A DNA stretch of 64,000 nucleotides from Cyanobacteria bacterium SZAS LIN-3 (lineage in GTDB: Bacteria > Cyanobacteriota > Vampirovibrionia > Obscuribacterales > Obscuribacteraceae): positions 1 through 64,000 of the forward strand of contig JAFEAV010000025.1 in the NCBI GenBank assembly GCA_018266215.1, in the 5' to 3' direction. A program made the translations under genes and the position numbers. The notes under the pieces were generated by a model, which was not told the origin of the DNA, did not search any database, and worked only from the letters and a program-made list of their open reading frames with translations. Positions 9,248 through 18,372 of this stretch are shown piece after piece (position 1 is the stretch's first letter; the number at the start of each line of letters is the position of its first letter).

Positions 9248-10555
9248 GTGGTGGCAATGGCAGGCAATTCAAGAAAATCATTGGTGTGCTATTGCACCAG
9301 TGCTCTCTGCATTGCGCTCAGCTTCTTTTGCCTGACCGGCTGCGAACAAAAAAATTCAGCCCTGTCAGACAATAGCAGAGCCGGATCCAACGACACCGGC
9401 GGTGCTAAAACGAGCGGCGGCGCCCAGAGCGGATTAGATGACGAAATAGTCTTAACCGATATCGCTAAAGCAAACGCAAAAATCATTACCGAACCTCTGC
9501 GCCTGATGAAATATCAGAAAGAGATCAAAACAACCGGCGAAATTAAAGCGGATGAAAATCGCGTTTTCCATATCAATAGCATGGTCTCTGGTCGGGTCCT
9601 GAAGGACAATGTAAATTTAGGCGATGTCATTCACCAGGGCCAGGTACTGGCGCTGGTGCAAAATACAGAAGTGGCAAGGGTCTATGGAGATTACGTCCAT
9701 CAGAAGCATCAGAATGAGGTGCAGATCAGGCAGCTGCTTTCCAGACTGGACCTGGCCAAATCGATTCTGGACCGCACGACGCAACTGGCCAACGAAGGCA
9801 TTGCCCCGCAAAAAGACGTCCTGGCCGCGCAAAACGCCTGCGACCAATTGAGTATAGAAATCAAGGGCGTGCGCGAACATCAGACGCACCTGGTTTCGGA
9901 AACGCAGGCTCTGCTGAGCGCTTACGGCAAATCCATTCGCGCCTCTGATGAGGACGGCTCAAAAATAGACAACGAAAGTCCAATGGTGGCCCCGCGCGGC
10001 GGAGTCGTTATCAAGAAAAACGTTACACTTGGCGATGTGGTCAATTCCACCGAGCCATTGTATGTGGTGGCAGACCTGAGCAGCGTCTGGCTGGACATAA
10101 CTGTTTACGATAAGGACTTAACCGATATCCAGGTAGGAGAAATAGTCACCTTTACCAGCGACAGCCTGGCCGGTCGTACCTTCACCGGAAAAATTGATTA
10201 TATTCAGCCCCTGGCCGGCGATTCAACGCGGACGTTTCTGGCTCGGGTCAGTCTGCCCAATCCCGGTTTGGCCCTCAAACCCGGTATGTTCGGCACGGCC
10301 AAAATTCATACAGCCAGAAGCGACAATCTGCCTTATGTACCAGACAGCGCAATTCAGCATTATGGCGGGGAAACTTTCGTTTTTGAGGAAGGCGCCGCCA
10401 ACCACTATCACAAACGCATAGTCACACTTGGGGACCGAATCCTCGATGGCTTTCTAGCAAAAAGCGGCATCACCGGTCATGAAAAAGTTGTCGTGGGTGG
10501 CAGTCTCGCGCTCAAAGCAGAGCTCGTCAAAAGGCTCAGCCCCGAGAAGGAGTAA
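9248..10555 (+). CDS. RND efflux periplasmic adaptor (CzcB/CusB type), lipoprotein
   Basis: A 435-residue membrane-fusion protein of a heavy-metal RND system. The N-terminus is a lipoprotein signal (ALCIALSFFCLTGC, lipobox LTGC near Cys33). Then follow the beta-barrel/lipoyl half-motifs (KTTGEIKADENRVFHINSMVSGRVLK at about 98-123; VAPRGGVVIKKNVTLGDVV at about 247-265) flanking a helical hairpin, and a C-terminal membrane-proximal domain. The adaptor joins the inner-membrane pump to an outer-membrane channel. Start choice: AGGAG at 9233-9237 lies 10 bases before GTG 9248 but 19 before ATG 9257, so the GTG is preferred. It ends 11 bases before the pump gene. No outer-membrane channel gene is adjacent. 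Confidence 0.9.
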   Translation: MVAMAGNSRKSLVCYCTSALCIALSFFCLTGCEQKNSALSDNSRAGSNDTGGAKTSGGAQSGLDDEIVLTDIAKANAKIITEPLRLMKYQKEIKTTGEIKADENRVFHINSMVSGRVLKDNVNLGDVIHQGQVLALVQNTEVARVYGDYVHQKHQNEVQIRQLLSRLDLAKSILDRTTQLANEGIAPQKDVLAAQNACDQLSIEIKGVREHQTHLVSETQALLSAYGKSIRASDEDGSKIDNESPMVAPRGGVVIKKNVTLGDVVNSTEPLYVVADLSSVWLDITVYDKDLTDIQVGEIVTFTSDSLAGRTFTGKIDYIQPLAGDSTRTFLARVSLPNPGLALKPGMFGTAKIHTARSDNLPYVPDSAIQHYGGETFVFEEGAANHYHKRIVTLGDRILDGFLAKSGITGHEKVVVGGSLALKAELVKRLSPEKE

Positions 10556-10566
10556 ATTTTCTGACC

Positions 10567-13500
10567 ATGGAAAATTTCCTGGCAGCGATGGTCAAGCAAA
10601 AGCTCTTTGTCATCTGCCTCTTCCTGGCTATAGGAGTGGCGGGCGTCTTTTCGCTGCTCAGTTTGAACATCGATGCTTTTCCGGACCTGGCTAATAACCA
10701 GGTGCAGGTGATCACCGAAGCTCCCGGGCTGGGGCCGATTGACGTGGAGCAACTGGTGACTATTCCACTGGAAACAGTTATGAATGGATTGCCGAATGTC
10801 GAAATGACTCGTTCGATATCGAAATACGGCCTGTCAGTCGTGACCGTGATTTTTTCGGACAAGGTAGACACATACTTTGCCAGGCAACTTGTTCTGGAAC
10901 GCCTGCAAACAGCGCGCGCCAGATTGCCGGCAGACGTCAATCCGGAACTTGGACCGATATCGACTGCGATGGGAGAAATTTTCCAGTACCTGGTCGAAGG
11001 CAAGTCTTATTCAGCCACCGAACTTAAATCACTGCAAGACTGGCAAATCAAGTATCAGCTGCGCACCATTCCGGGGGTGGCCGAAGTCAACACCTGGGGC
11101 GGCCTGACCGATGAATACGAAGTGGAGATCACCCCCACGCTGCTGCAACAGTACGGATTGACCCTGAAAGACGTCTTTAGCGCTGTCGCTCGCAACAACG
11201 AAAATTTCGGCGCCGGTATCATCAACCACGAATCGGAGCAGTTCGTTATCCGGGGGCTGGGTCGTGTAAACAGCTTAAGCGATATCGAAAATATCACGAT
11301 AAAAACCAAGAACGGCATACCGATTCTGGTGAAAAACGTGGGCCGGGTTTATCACGGCGCTGCGCTGCGACAGGGCGCATCAACGCGGGACGGCCAGGGC
11401 GAAACCATAGTCGGACTGGTGATGATGCTCAAGGGCGAAAACAGCCGGGCTGTTATCGAGCGCGTCAAAAACGGTCTGGTTCAGATCCAGAAAACCCTGC
11501 CCGAAGGGGTTGGCGTCGTGCCCTTTTATGACCAGTCTGCGCTTGTTGAACAAACCATCGACACAGTCAAAGACAATTTGCTCAAAGGCGGCTTTCTCGT
11601 CATGCTGGTACTGCTGCTGACGGTCGACAGCCTGCCGGCAGCGCTTATTTGTGCGGCGGCTATTCCTTTATCTATGATGTTTGGCATGCTGGGCATGAAA
11701 TATTTCGGCGTCACAGCCAATATCATGAGTCTTGGCGCCATCGACTTCGGCATGATCGTGGACGGCTCAATTGTCATGGTGGAAAATTCACTGCGCAATC
11801 TGGCCAGTGACACAAGCGGCCGCAGCAAAGACGATATCGTTCAACAATCCGTGCGGGAAGTGGCGCGGCCGATACTTTTCGGCATTCTTATAATCACGAT
11901 TGTTTATCTGCCCATCCTGGGCCTCGAGGGCATGGAATACAAAATGTTCTCGCCCATGGTCGTGACGGTTTCCTCGGCCCTCATCGGCTCGCTCTTTGTC
12001 TCACTCCTGCTGGTGCCAGTGCTTTGCTCGCTGATGCTGCGCGGGCGGAAGCCGTCGGCGAAAACTTCAACCGATATCGGTCATTCCGAAAAGAAAAATT
12101 TCTTCCTCCACCTCTTGTGGGTGCCGTACTCGTTTCTGTTCAGCCTGGCGATGAAGGCTAAACTTCTCACAATCGGCCTGGCGATTGCCGCAGGAGTAGG
12201 GGCAATCTGCCTGGTGCCGTTTCTGGGCACAGAGTTTGTGCCGCGCCTGGATGAAGGCGACGTTCTCATTGAAATCAAAAACATCCCCAGTATTTCTCTG
12301 CCAGCCTCACTGACAACCGCCACCGAAGTCGAGTCGCTGGTGAAAAAATTTCCGGAAGTGCGCGCCGTCGTATCACGCACCGGCAGGCCCGACCTGGCTA
12401 CCGATCCGATGGGGGTTTTCGCCACTGATTGCATAGTCATATTGCAGCCCAAAAGCAAGTGGCCCAGCGGAATGACCAAAGACAAACTGACCCAGGCAAT
12501 GCGCGAAAGTCTTGAGAAAAATATCGCCGGCGCCCAGTTCAATTTTACGCAACCCATTGCCATGCGTGTCGATGAACTCGTCTCCGGTGTGCGAGCCGAT
12601 ATCGCTATAAAAATATTCGGCGACAACATGGACTATCTGCAAGAAAAGGCCAAGGAAATCGAAGCGGTGATCGCCACTGTTCCTGGAGCCGCGGATTTAC
12701 AGGTAGAGAGACTGGAGGGCGCAGAACAGGTGGCCATAACACCTGACCGTCAGCGTATGGCACGTTACGGGGCCGATATTGCTGATGTGCGCGACCTGGC
12801 GGAAACCGCTGTCATAGGTCGCACAGTTTCTCAGGTAATTGACGGTCGCAAGCGCTTCGACTTGAAAGTGCGCCTGCCAAACGGAATAAACATGGAGCCC
12901 GAAGCTATTCCCAATTTACTGGTGGAAACCAGCTCCGGCAAGCGAGTCCCGCTTTCGCAGGTGGCGGACGTTAAAACCACCTCGGCACTGGAGACAATCA
13001 ACCGCGAACAAGGGCAGCGGCGAATTGTTGTGCAATGCAACGTACGCTCACGCGATATCGGTTCATTTGTTGCCGACTGCCAGAAGCGCATCAGCGAGAA
13101 AGTAAAACTCAATGCCGGATACTACATCCGCTGGGGCGGCCAGTTCGAAAATCAGCAGCGCGCCCTTGGTAAGCTTTCTATTCTTGTCCCCCTGGCCATT
13201 GCAATAATTTTCCTTCTACTGACTGCTGCCTTCGCCTCCATACGCAATGCATTGATTGTCATGCTCAATGTTCCCTTCGCTCTGATTGGCGGCATTCTGG
13301 CCCTGTTCGTACGCGGGATGTATCTGAGCGTACCGGCGGCGATAGGATTCATCGCCCTGTTTGGGGTAGCCGTTCTCAACGGCGTCGTGCTTGTGTCCTA
13401 TGTCAACCGTCTCGTGGCCTCGGGTATGGAGCCGGAGAAAGCAGTAACAGAGGGTGTTAAGGCGCGATTCAGACCGGTCATAATAACGGCCCTGGTCGCG

Positions 13501-13755
13501 GCACTGGGATTTCTTCCGATGTCGGTTTCCGCAGGTTCTGGAGCCGAAGTGCAGAAGCCCCTGGCCACCGTCGTCATTGGCGGACTTTTGAGTTCAACGC
13601 TGCTAACCCTGCTGGTCCTGCCGGTCGTCTACTGCCTCGTCACCAGGACGCGTCGCAGAAAAGAAACCTTAACCGATATCGGCCAGGATAATTCTGACGA
13701 AGCTACTGCTGCCGACGCCCCTTCAGCTGAAGTTCCCCCCAGCGCCGAACCCTAG
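10567..13755 (+). CDS. Heavy-metal RND efflux pump (CzcA/HME family)
   Basis: A 1062-residue inner-membrane proton/metal antiporter, full length for the HME-RND class (about 1040-1060). The typical N-terminus is present (MVKQKLFVICLFLAIGVAGVFSLLSLNIDAFPDLANNQVQV). In TM4 the signature DFGMIVDGSIVMVEN (about residues 392-406) has the two Asp and the Glu of the divalent-cation group (Zn/Co/Cd/Ni). It is not the AxGxxxxD pattern of Cu/Ag pumps, so a CzcA-like rather than CusA-like role is inferred. The second half repeats the first, with KARFRPVIITALVAALGFLPM near the end. Seven CGATATCG cores fall inside the gene. The last 30 residues are an acidic, Ala/Pro-rich tail beginning at one such palindrome (LTDIG). 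Confidence 0.93.
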   Translation: MENFLAAMVKQKLFVICLFLAIGVAGVFSLLSLNIDAFPDLANNQVQVITEAPGLGPIDVEQLVTIPLETVMNGLPNVEMTRSISKYGLSVVTVIFSDKVDTYFARQLVLERLQTARARLPADVNPELGPISTAMGEIFQYLVEGKSYSATELKSLQDWQIKYQLRTIPGVAEVNTWGGLTDEYEVEITPTLLQQYGLTLKDVFSAVARNNENFGAGIINHESEQFVIRGLGRVNSLSDIENITIKTKNGIPILVKNVGRVYHGAALRQGASTRDGQGETIVGLVMMLKGENSRAVIERVKNGLVQIQKTLPEGVGVVPFYDQSALVEQTIDTVKDNLLKGGFLVMLVLLLTVDSLPAALICAAAIPLSMMFGMLGMKYFGVTANIMSLGAIDFGMIVDGSIVMVENSLRNLASDTSGRSKDDIVQQSVREVARPILFGILIITIVYLPILGLEGMEYKMFSPMVVTVSSALIGSLFVSLLLVPVLCSLMLRGRKPSAKTSTDIGHSEKKNFFLHLLWVPYSFLFSLAMKAKLLTIGLAIAAGVGAICLVPFLGTEFVPRLDEGDVLIEIKNIPSISLPASLTTATEVESLVKKFPEVRAVVSRTGRPDLATDPMGVFATDCIVILQPKSKWPSGMTKDKLTQAMRESLEKNIAGAQFNFTQPIAMRVDELVSGVRADIAIKIFGDNMDYLQEKAKEIEAVIATVPGAADLQVERLEGAEQVAITPDRQRMARYGADIADVRDLAETAVIGRTVSQVIDGRKRFDLKVRLPNGINMEPEAIPNLLVETSSGKRVPLSQVADVKTTSALETINREQGQRRIVVQCNVRSRDIGSFVADCQKRISEKVKLNAGYYIRWGGQFENQQRALGKLSILVPLAIAIIFLLLTAAFASIRNALIVMLNVPFALIGGILALFVRGMYLSVPAAIGFIALFGVAVLNGVVLVSYVNRLVASGMEPEKAVTEGVKARFRPVIITALVAALGFLPMSVSAGSGAEVQKPLATVVIGGLLSSTLLTLLVLPVVYCLVTRTRRRKETLTDIGQDNSDEATAADAPSAEVPPSAEP

Positions 13756-14147
13756 AGTTCATTTGCCACAAACAAATCTTCGTCCATGCTCTTAAGTTCT
13801 TTCACTACAGACCGCAGTTTCTGCACCTGCTGCTCATAATCACTTTTATCGATATCGGCACAGAGCCGCATCAACTTGTCGAGCACAAGGCGCACCTGCG
13901 AATGTGTTTCTTCGCACCCCTCCAATCCGCCGCTATGCGACTGCTCACGGATCACGGGATAAATATCCTTGTCTTCGACCAAAGACAGGTGATTGAGGCA
14001 GGCGGAGACCTCAGAAATGATGGTTTCGCGCTCGGTCTTGCAATCGCAAGCGTTATAGCGCTCCAACAACATCATAATTTCGTCGTACTTGCCTCGAACG
14101 GCTTTGACGGCCACGTCCGTATTTAAATCGGTGTTTCTAGAAGTCAT
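13752..14147 (-). CDS. Degenerate hemerythrin-like four-helix protein
   Basis: A 131-residue helical protein. The stretch LNHLSLVEDKDIYPVIRE (H53, E58) and the later ETHSQVRLVLDKL (H82) match the second and third metal-ligand helices of HHE/hemerythrin domains. The first-helix His is replaced (YDEIMMLLE) and the last helix has MDEDLF instead of HxxxED. It therefore looks like a member that has lost part of its di-iron site, or one that uses carboxylates; oxygen binding should not be assumed. Its stop overlaps the RND pump's stop by 4 bases in convergent orientation. Assignment is from motif pattern only. Confidence 0.6.
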   Translation of the reverse strand: MTSRNTDLNTDVAVKAVRGKYDEIMMLLERYNACDCKTERETIISEVSACLNHLSLVEDKDIYPVIREQSHSGGLEGCEETHSQVRLVLDKLMRLCADIDKSDYEQQVQKLRSVVKELKSMDEDLFVANEL

Positions 14148-14232
14148 AACTTAATTCCTATAAAAGTGCGAATCGATCGCCCTTTTTCTGTGACTGGCGC
14201 AACAACAATTGGTTCCAGCAAAGCGAAACCTC

Positions 14233-14246
14233 AACCGATATCGGTT
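14233..14246. repeat. 14-bp palindrome AACCGATATCGGTT in an intergenic gap
   Basis: Perfect copy of the iterated palindrome located 14 bases downstream of the stop of the gene ending at 14260. It is outside any coding frame. Confidence 0.9.
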
Positions 14247-14259
14247 TGCCGCCGTTCTA

Positions 14260-17091
14260 CTAATAGTCGAAAAGCATCTCTCTTTCGCGCTCTCGCTTCC
14301 AGCGAATAACAATCCCTTCGTCTTGAGGCTCAACCGATATCGGGGAAGAGGCAGGCACTGAAGGAGCTCCTGACACTGATGCTGCTGGAGAAGTCGCCGG
14401 ACATTCCGACAAAGGAGCATAAGAAGTACCAGACGTCACCGGGACGACTGCCGGGGTCCAGGCGAACCATGAATCACCGGACAGTAATCCATTTGACCAA
14501 ATTCCAGCGGCCTTGCTGGAGTCGGATAGTTGACGATTAGCTGTGGAAGCTAAAGCGATATCGGTAGAAATTCCCGCAGGACAAACATCAACTCCGCGAA
14601 CATTTGACTTCGCCTGCCCGAATTGCGCCGCGATGCTACTCCAGCGCTGATTAAGATTGCACTCAGGCCTGATGCTTGCTGAAGCGAAACGGGACCCAAA
14701 ACGCATAAATCCTTCCATGTAATTTTTTCTGGCCGTTTCATAGAAGTTAGAAAAGCCTCGGCTGGCAGCCAGACTCAATTCACACTCGCCCACAGTAAAT
14801 TCAAATCCTACAATCGATCTGCCATAGCCCCATTTGTTGATTTGCTTTTTAGAAGCGGCCAGCAATTTAAAACACTCGTCGTAGCGCCCATGCTCACAAA
14901 GTATCTTCGCCTGCGCTAGACGGGCCCGCACATAGGCCAGGGCCAGATCCATGACGACCACTACTTCACTTTCAAACGCCCCTATTCTCTTATTGGCGTC
15001 ATCGGTCAAGCGTTGTGCCTCCCCGTTGTACTTGGCCTGACTGAATACTTCGGCCAGGTCAAGATAAGCGTGAACAAGCTTCAACTCCAATTGCCAGGTG
15101 GGAGTGCTGGCATAGATATTGCGCAGGTATCCAAACCATCCCCGACAAGGAGGAGATTTAGAAATTTTCTGTTCCAACAGTTCGATTATCTGCTTATACA
15201 TTTGCTTGGCGCGCGAATAATCGCTGCGCCGGTAGTAAAGTCTACCGATAACGCTTAGCAGTCCACAGTAGGCCAGGGTGTCCATGTCCTTGCCCACATC
15301 CCGCAGAGCTTCCAGGAGAATTTTTTCCGCCTGTTTGTCGTCTCCTCGCTGGCTGTGAAAATGAGCCAGGGACATTTTGGCGGCAATTGTCAGTTCGTCG
15401 TGACGGCCCCGAGATTTCTCGTAAAGCGATATCGCTTTGCGTAAATAATCTTCCCCCAACAGGCGCAGCTCATCGGTCCGGTGAAAACTCAGCAGACAAG
15501 AACCAAACATTTCCAGCATGCCTACAACAAGCCAGTGCTCAGCCCCCAGGAAATACTCTTTCACCCGGACAGCTCTATTAAACGTAGAGAGAGCCATATT
15601 TGTCTGCTTCAGACCAAGCAGTATATAAGCCAAACATTCAGGATAGAAAAACAGAAGGTACGCGAGACAAGCCTTGAGGGTCATTCCGATAGTGAGGTTG
15701 CGCGAATTGATGGGCGTATAAGCAGCGGCCGTGCCCAATCGATCCTCAACCTTCGTAGAAAAGATAAAAGGCAGCACCTTATTATCCGGCAGCGAAATGT
15801 CGTTTTCCATCCGTCCGCTGAGATCGGCGAGCAACTGTTTCGTTCGACCTTTCTCGATATCGGTTGACTGTTTGCGCAGCAAAACTCCGTTCATATCACG
15901 CAGTAGCTGATCCTGCAAAAACGGCAGCTCAGCCATAGTCGACTCAGCTGAAGCCTTTGCCTGAATGGCCAGTTGCTGCGCCTGCTCGGCCTTCGCAACA
16001 TAAAGGGATTCGCAGAACAGCCCGTTTTTCAGAGCCGGATGACCGGCCAACGACAGACAGAGGCCGACATAGATAGCCGCCGCCTTTGCTACGAGAAGGA
16101 TGCCGCCAAAACCAAATTCGACGAGACTGCGCTTGAGCGAAAGAGAACGAACGGGCGGCATGTAACGCAACATCAAACAACAGGAGACGAGCAGCGCGCC
16201 AAAACTGGCAAAGAACGCCTGGGCCGCCGGGTCCGTCAGACCGTAAGCCAGACCCATTCCGTAATTGCGCAGAGCGACCCAGCCCGTCACCACCACACCG
16301 AGCCAACTGGCCAGAAGCATCGTCTTGATGAAAAGCCGCGCCAGAGCGTTTCGAGATTCGCCACCGTTGCTTTCAGCCTTGTCGCGAGATTTCATAAAAC
16401 TGAGAAACAGCGCAAAAGGCAGGAGCGCAGCCAGGAACGAAAAAATAGGCAATACCGCACGCAGCAAAATCTGAGACACTTCCTGCATCTGTTCCGCGCG
16501 CAGTTCATTGTATAAGGCCAAATCTCCCAAACTGATGGCCTGAAACGGGTAGGCCGAGCCAAGGTTTTGAGCGGCTGTCAGGGCTGAAACGAATTCGGAT
16601 TCGGCAGCGGAATAATCCTGCCGCTGAGTAAATTCCAGGGCAAGACGCCTATGAAATTGCCATTTCACAAACTGTCGTATGTCCTGCCGGTCGGATGCAT
16701 AATTCTCGATTTGGACAGAATCGTATGGCACGCTGCGATTAGCAACCAGATTGGCAAAACTATCGGCGACCGACTGCCAGTCCTTAATGCGCTTTGCGTC
16801 TGCCTTTCGGTCCTTCTTACCGACGTTGATGGAATTAACGTAACTATATCGAAACTTACTGTTATTAAACACGTAGTTCGTTTCATAGCGCCAGTGGTCG
16901 GTGCCTTGATTGTCGAATATCTTTCCCAGATTGTTAAAGTCCAGTACGAAACTGGTTACAAATACCGAGGTCAGCAGCGTCAACCATACAAGCGGCCAGT
17001 GCTTCTTAAACGCACTGTCCTCGGTAAATCGCGGCGCAGACGGGGGCTGGAGCAAAGGCCGTTCTCCCACAAAAATCCGACCTTTTGCCAA
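14260..17091 (-). CDS. Polytopic membrane protein with C-terminal TPR region
   Basis: A 943-residue protein of unknown function. Hydrophobic segments are seen at about residues 33-52 (LVWLTLLTSVFVTSFVL), 213-235 (LLRAVLPIFSFLAALLPFAL), 255-276 (FIKTMLLASWLGVVVTGWVA), 292-312, 328-350 (GGILLVAKAAAIYVGLCLSL) and about 475-500 (LKACLAYLLFFYPECLAYIL). Residues about 505-800 carry TPR-like helical repeats (MALSTFNRAVRVKEYFLG; AEKILLEALRDVG; YSRAKQMYKQIIELLE). The last 140 residues are low-complexity Ala/Ser/Pro. The large soluble part between segments 1 and 2 also has TPR-like character. It is encoded alone on the minus strand. Four CGATATCG palindromes lie inside the gene, one of them 16 bp perfect at 15423-15438. 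Confidence 0.75.
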   Translation of the reverse strand: MAKGRIFVGERPLLQPPSAPRFTEDSAFKKHWPLVWLTLLTSVFVTSFVLDFNNLGKIFDNQGTDHWRYETNYVFNNSKFRYSYVNSINVGKKDRKADAKRIKDWQSVADSFANLVANRSVPYDSVQIENYASDRQDIRQFVKWQFHRRLALEFTQRQDYSAAESEFVSALTAAQNLGSAYPFQAISLGDLALYNELRAEQMQEVSQILLRAVLPIFSFLAALLPFALFLSFMKSRDKAESNGGESRNALARLFIKTMLLASWLGVVVTGWVALRNYGMGLAYGLTDPAAQAFFASFGALLVSCCLMLRYMPPVRSLSLKRSLVEFGFGGILLVAKAAAIYVGLCLSLAGHPALKNGLFCESLYVAKAEQAQQLAIQAKASAESTMAELPFLQDQLLRDMNGVLLRKQSTDIEKGRTKQLLADLSGRMENDISLPDNKVLPFIFSTKVEDRLGTAAAYTPINSRNLTIGMTLKACLAYLLFFYPECLAYILLGLKQTNMALSTFNRAVRVKEYFLGAEHWLVVGMLEMFGSCLLSFHRTDELRLLGEDYLRKAISLYEKSRGRHDELTIAAKMSLAHFHSQRGDDKQAEKILLEALRDVGKDMDTLAYCGLLSVIGRLYYRRSDYSRAKQMYKQIIELLEQKISKSPPCRGWFGYLRNIYASTPTWQLELKLVHAYLDLAEVFSQAKYNGEAQRLTDDANKRIGAFESEVVVVMDLALAYVRARLAQAKILCEHGRYDECFKLLAASKKQINKWGYGRSIVGFEFTVGECELSLAASRGFSNFYETARKNYMEGFMRFGSRFASASIRPECNLNQRWSSIAAQFGQAKSNVRGVDVCPAGISTDIALASTANRQLSDSSKAAGIWSNGLLSGDSWFAWTPAVVPVTSGTSYAPLSECPATSPAASVSGAPSVPASSPISVEPQDEGIVIRWKREREREMLFDY
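15423..15438. repeat. 16-bp palindrome AAAGCGATATCGCTTT
   Basis: A variant of the iterated palindrome with AGCG/CGCT flanks instead of ACCG/CGGT, perfect over 16 bp, inside the coding region of the TPR membrane protein (encodes Lys-Ala-Ile-Ser-Leu). Confidence 0.85.
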
Positions 17092-17214
17092 GGCCAGAAT
17101 TCCACCTTATCCCCGGGCGGACGGGTTGTCAATGGGGTTTTGGATAGGTCATCTTTCAATAGCATTCCTCTCATAGTCCCTTGCAAAAGGACGGTAAGCA
17201 ATTTGAAGTCTGGT

Positions 17215-18156
17215 TTAACGAGATAGCGTCCAGGAAACAGATTTGGGTGCTGCCACTGCCTGAGGTGCGCCGTACGAACCCACATAGATACGATATTTTT
17301 TCGCTATTTCTTCGTAGCTGCCATTGTATCCGCCAAATTGATGCGCCAGAAAATAGCCGCCTTCGGAGATAGCCAGCGCTCCCAGAGCCACGACACCAGC
17401 ATCAATTGCCTTGTCCTTTGCGCTGCCGCCCTTGGAAAGGCGCAGAGTCATCAAGCCGGCACCCACCGCAAACTTCGGGGCAGACAGAAGGGCATCACGA
17501 ACATATAGCGGATCCTCGTCGAGCTTGGGATTCATAGCCCGATCAATTTTCGCCATATCAAATTTCTCGATACCAGGATCATCTCCATGTCGCGGAACGT
17601 CATGAAAAGTACCATAGGCATTCTTTAAAACAGTAAGATAATTACGCTGAAGATCATTCAGTGAATGTTGACCAAGCCCCTTATTGATCTCATTCAAATT
17701 CAGGCTTTCATTCGCGTCCGTATCAAAGGCCTTGCTCATTTCAGGAAACAAGCGGCGCATCTCTTCCGGGTGCGCCAGGAGTGCTTTCTGCGCGGCGAGA
17801 TCTCGAGCTTGTCTATCTTCAACGATATCGGTTACTGATTCTGATTTCGTCGGAGTCGTCTGCGCCGCATCAGTCGTATGAGGCACAGGAATAGGGGCCA
17901 CGGGAGCAATCGGTCGAAGACTGTCTGTTGCCTGATTAAGATAATCCGTTGGAGAATCGCTTCTATTTGTAATTGTCACGCGAGGGAGAACAGCGTTCGC
18001 ACTATCATCGGCAGCAGGTGTCTCCCCCTGAGGGGCCGGGGACGAATCTTTAGTCTGCGGTCGCTGCGGATAAGTGTCATCGATAATCTGGTTTTTATAA
18101 ATGGTATCCAGGTGACTCTTAAATTGGGCCTGGTCAAAAACCGTATCCTGGGGCAT
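17215..18156 (-). CDS. EF-hand-like membrane-associated protein, paralogue A
   Basis: A 313-residue protein of no named family. The N-terminal motif (VFDQAQFKSHLDTIYKNQII, residues 5-24) is shared with the next gene, followed by a disordered Pro/Thr-rich region. Residues about 145-165 contain an EF-hand-like loop: in FDTDANESLNLNEI, positions 1, 3, 5, 7, 9 and 12 of the loop are Asp, Asp, Asn, Ser, Asn and Glu, as in calcium-binding EF-hands. Then come the shared LNDLQRNYLTVLKNAY and two weakly hydrophobic stretches (about 228-242 and 250-270). It could be a calcium-responsive, membrane-attached protein (inference). The ATG at 18156 has AGAAGG six bases upstream. It is clearly a duplicate of the gene at 18373-19197. 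Confidence 0.7.
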   Translation of the reverse strand: MPQDTVFDQAQFKSHLDTIYKNQIIDDTYPQRPQTKDSSPAPQGETPAADDSANAVLPRVTITNRSDSPTDYLNQATDSLRPIAPVAPIPVPHTTDAAQTTPTKSESVTDIVEDRQARDLAAQKALLAHPEEMRRLFPEMSKAFDTDANESLNLNEINKGLGQHSLNDLQRNYLTVLKNAYGTFHDVPRHGDDPGIEKFDMAKIDRAMNPKLDEDPLYVRDALLSAPKFAVGAGLMTLRLSKGGSAKDKAIDAGVVALGALAISEGGYFLAHQFGGYNGSYEEIAKKYRIYVGSYGAPQAVAAPKSVSWTLSR

Positions 18157-18372
18157 GTGGATCCTTCTCCAATAACTATAGAACTAGCGCCTCCGGCTGC
18201 CAAAGCAAGCCGGACGGAAAACAAAAATTCAAGCTATCGTAGAGGGGGGGCAGATGCGTCGAGCAAAAGGCACATCCGATATCCGTCAATACACAAAATT
18301 GCGAAATCCTGGACACCTCAGCAGCAAATTAACGAAGCGCCGAAAGAAACCGGCTGCCGAAAACTTGTAGAG

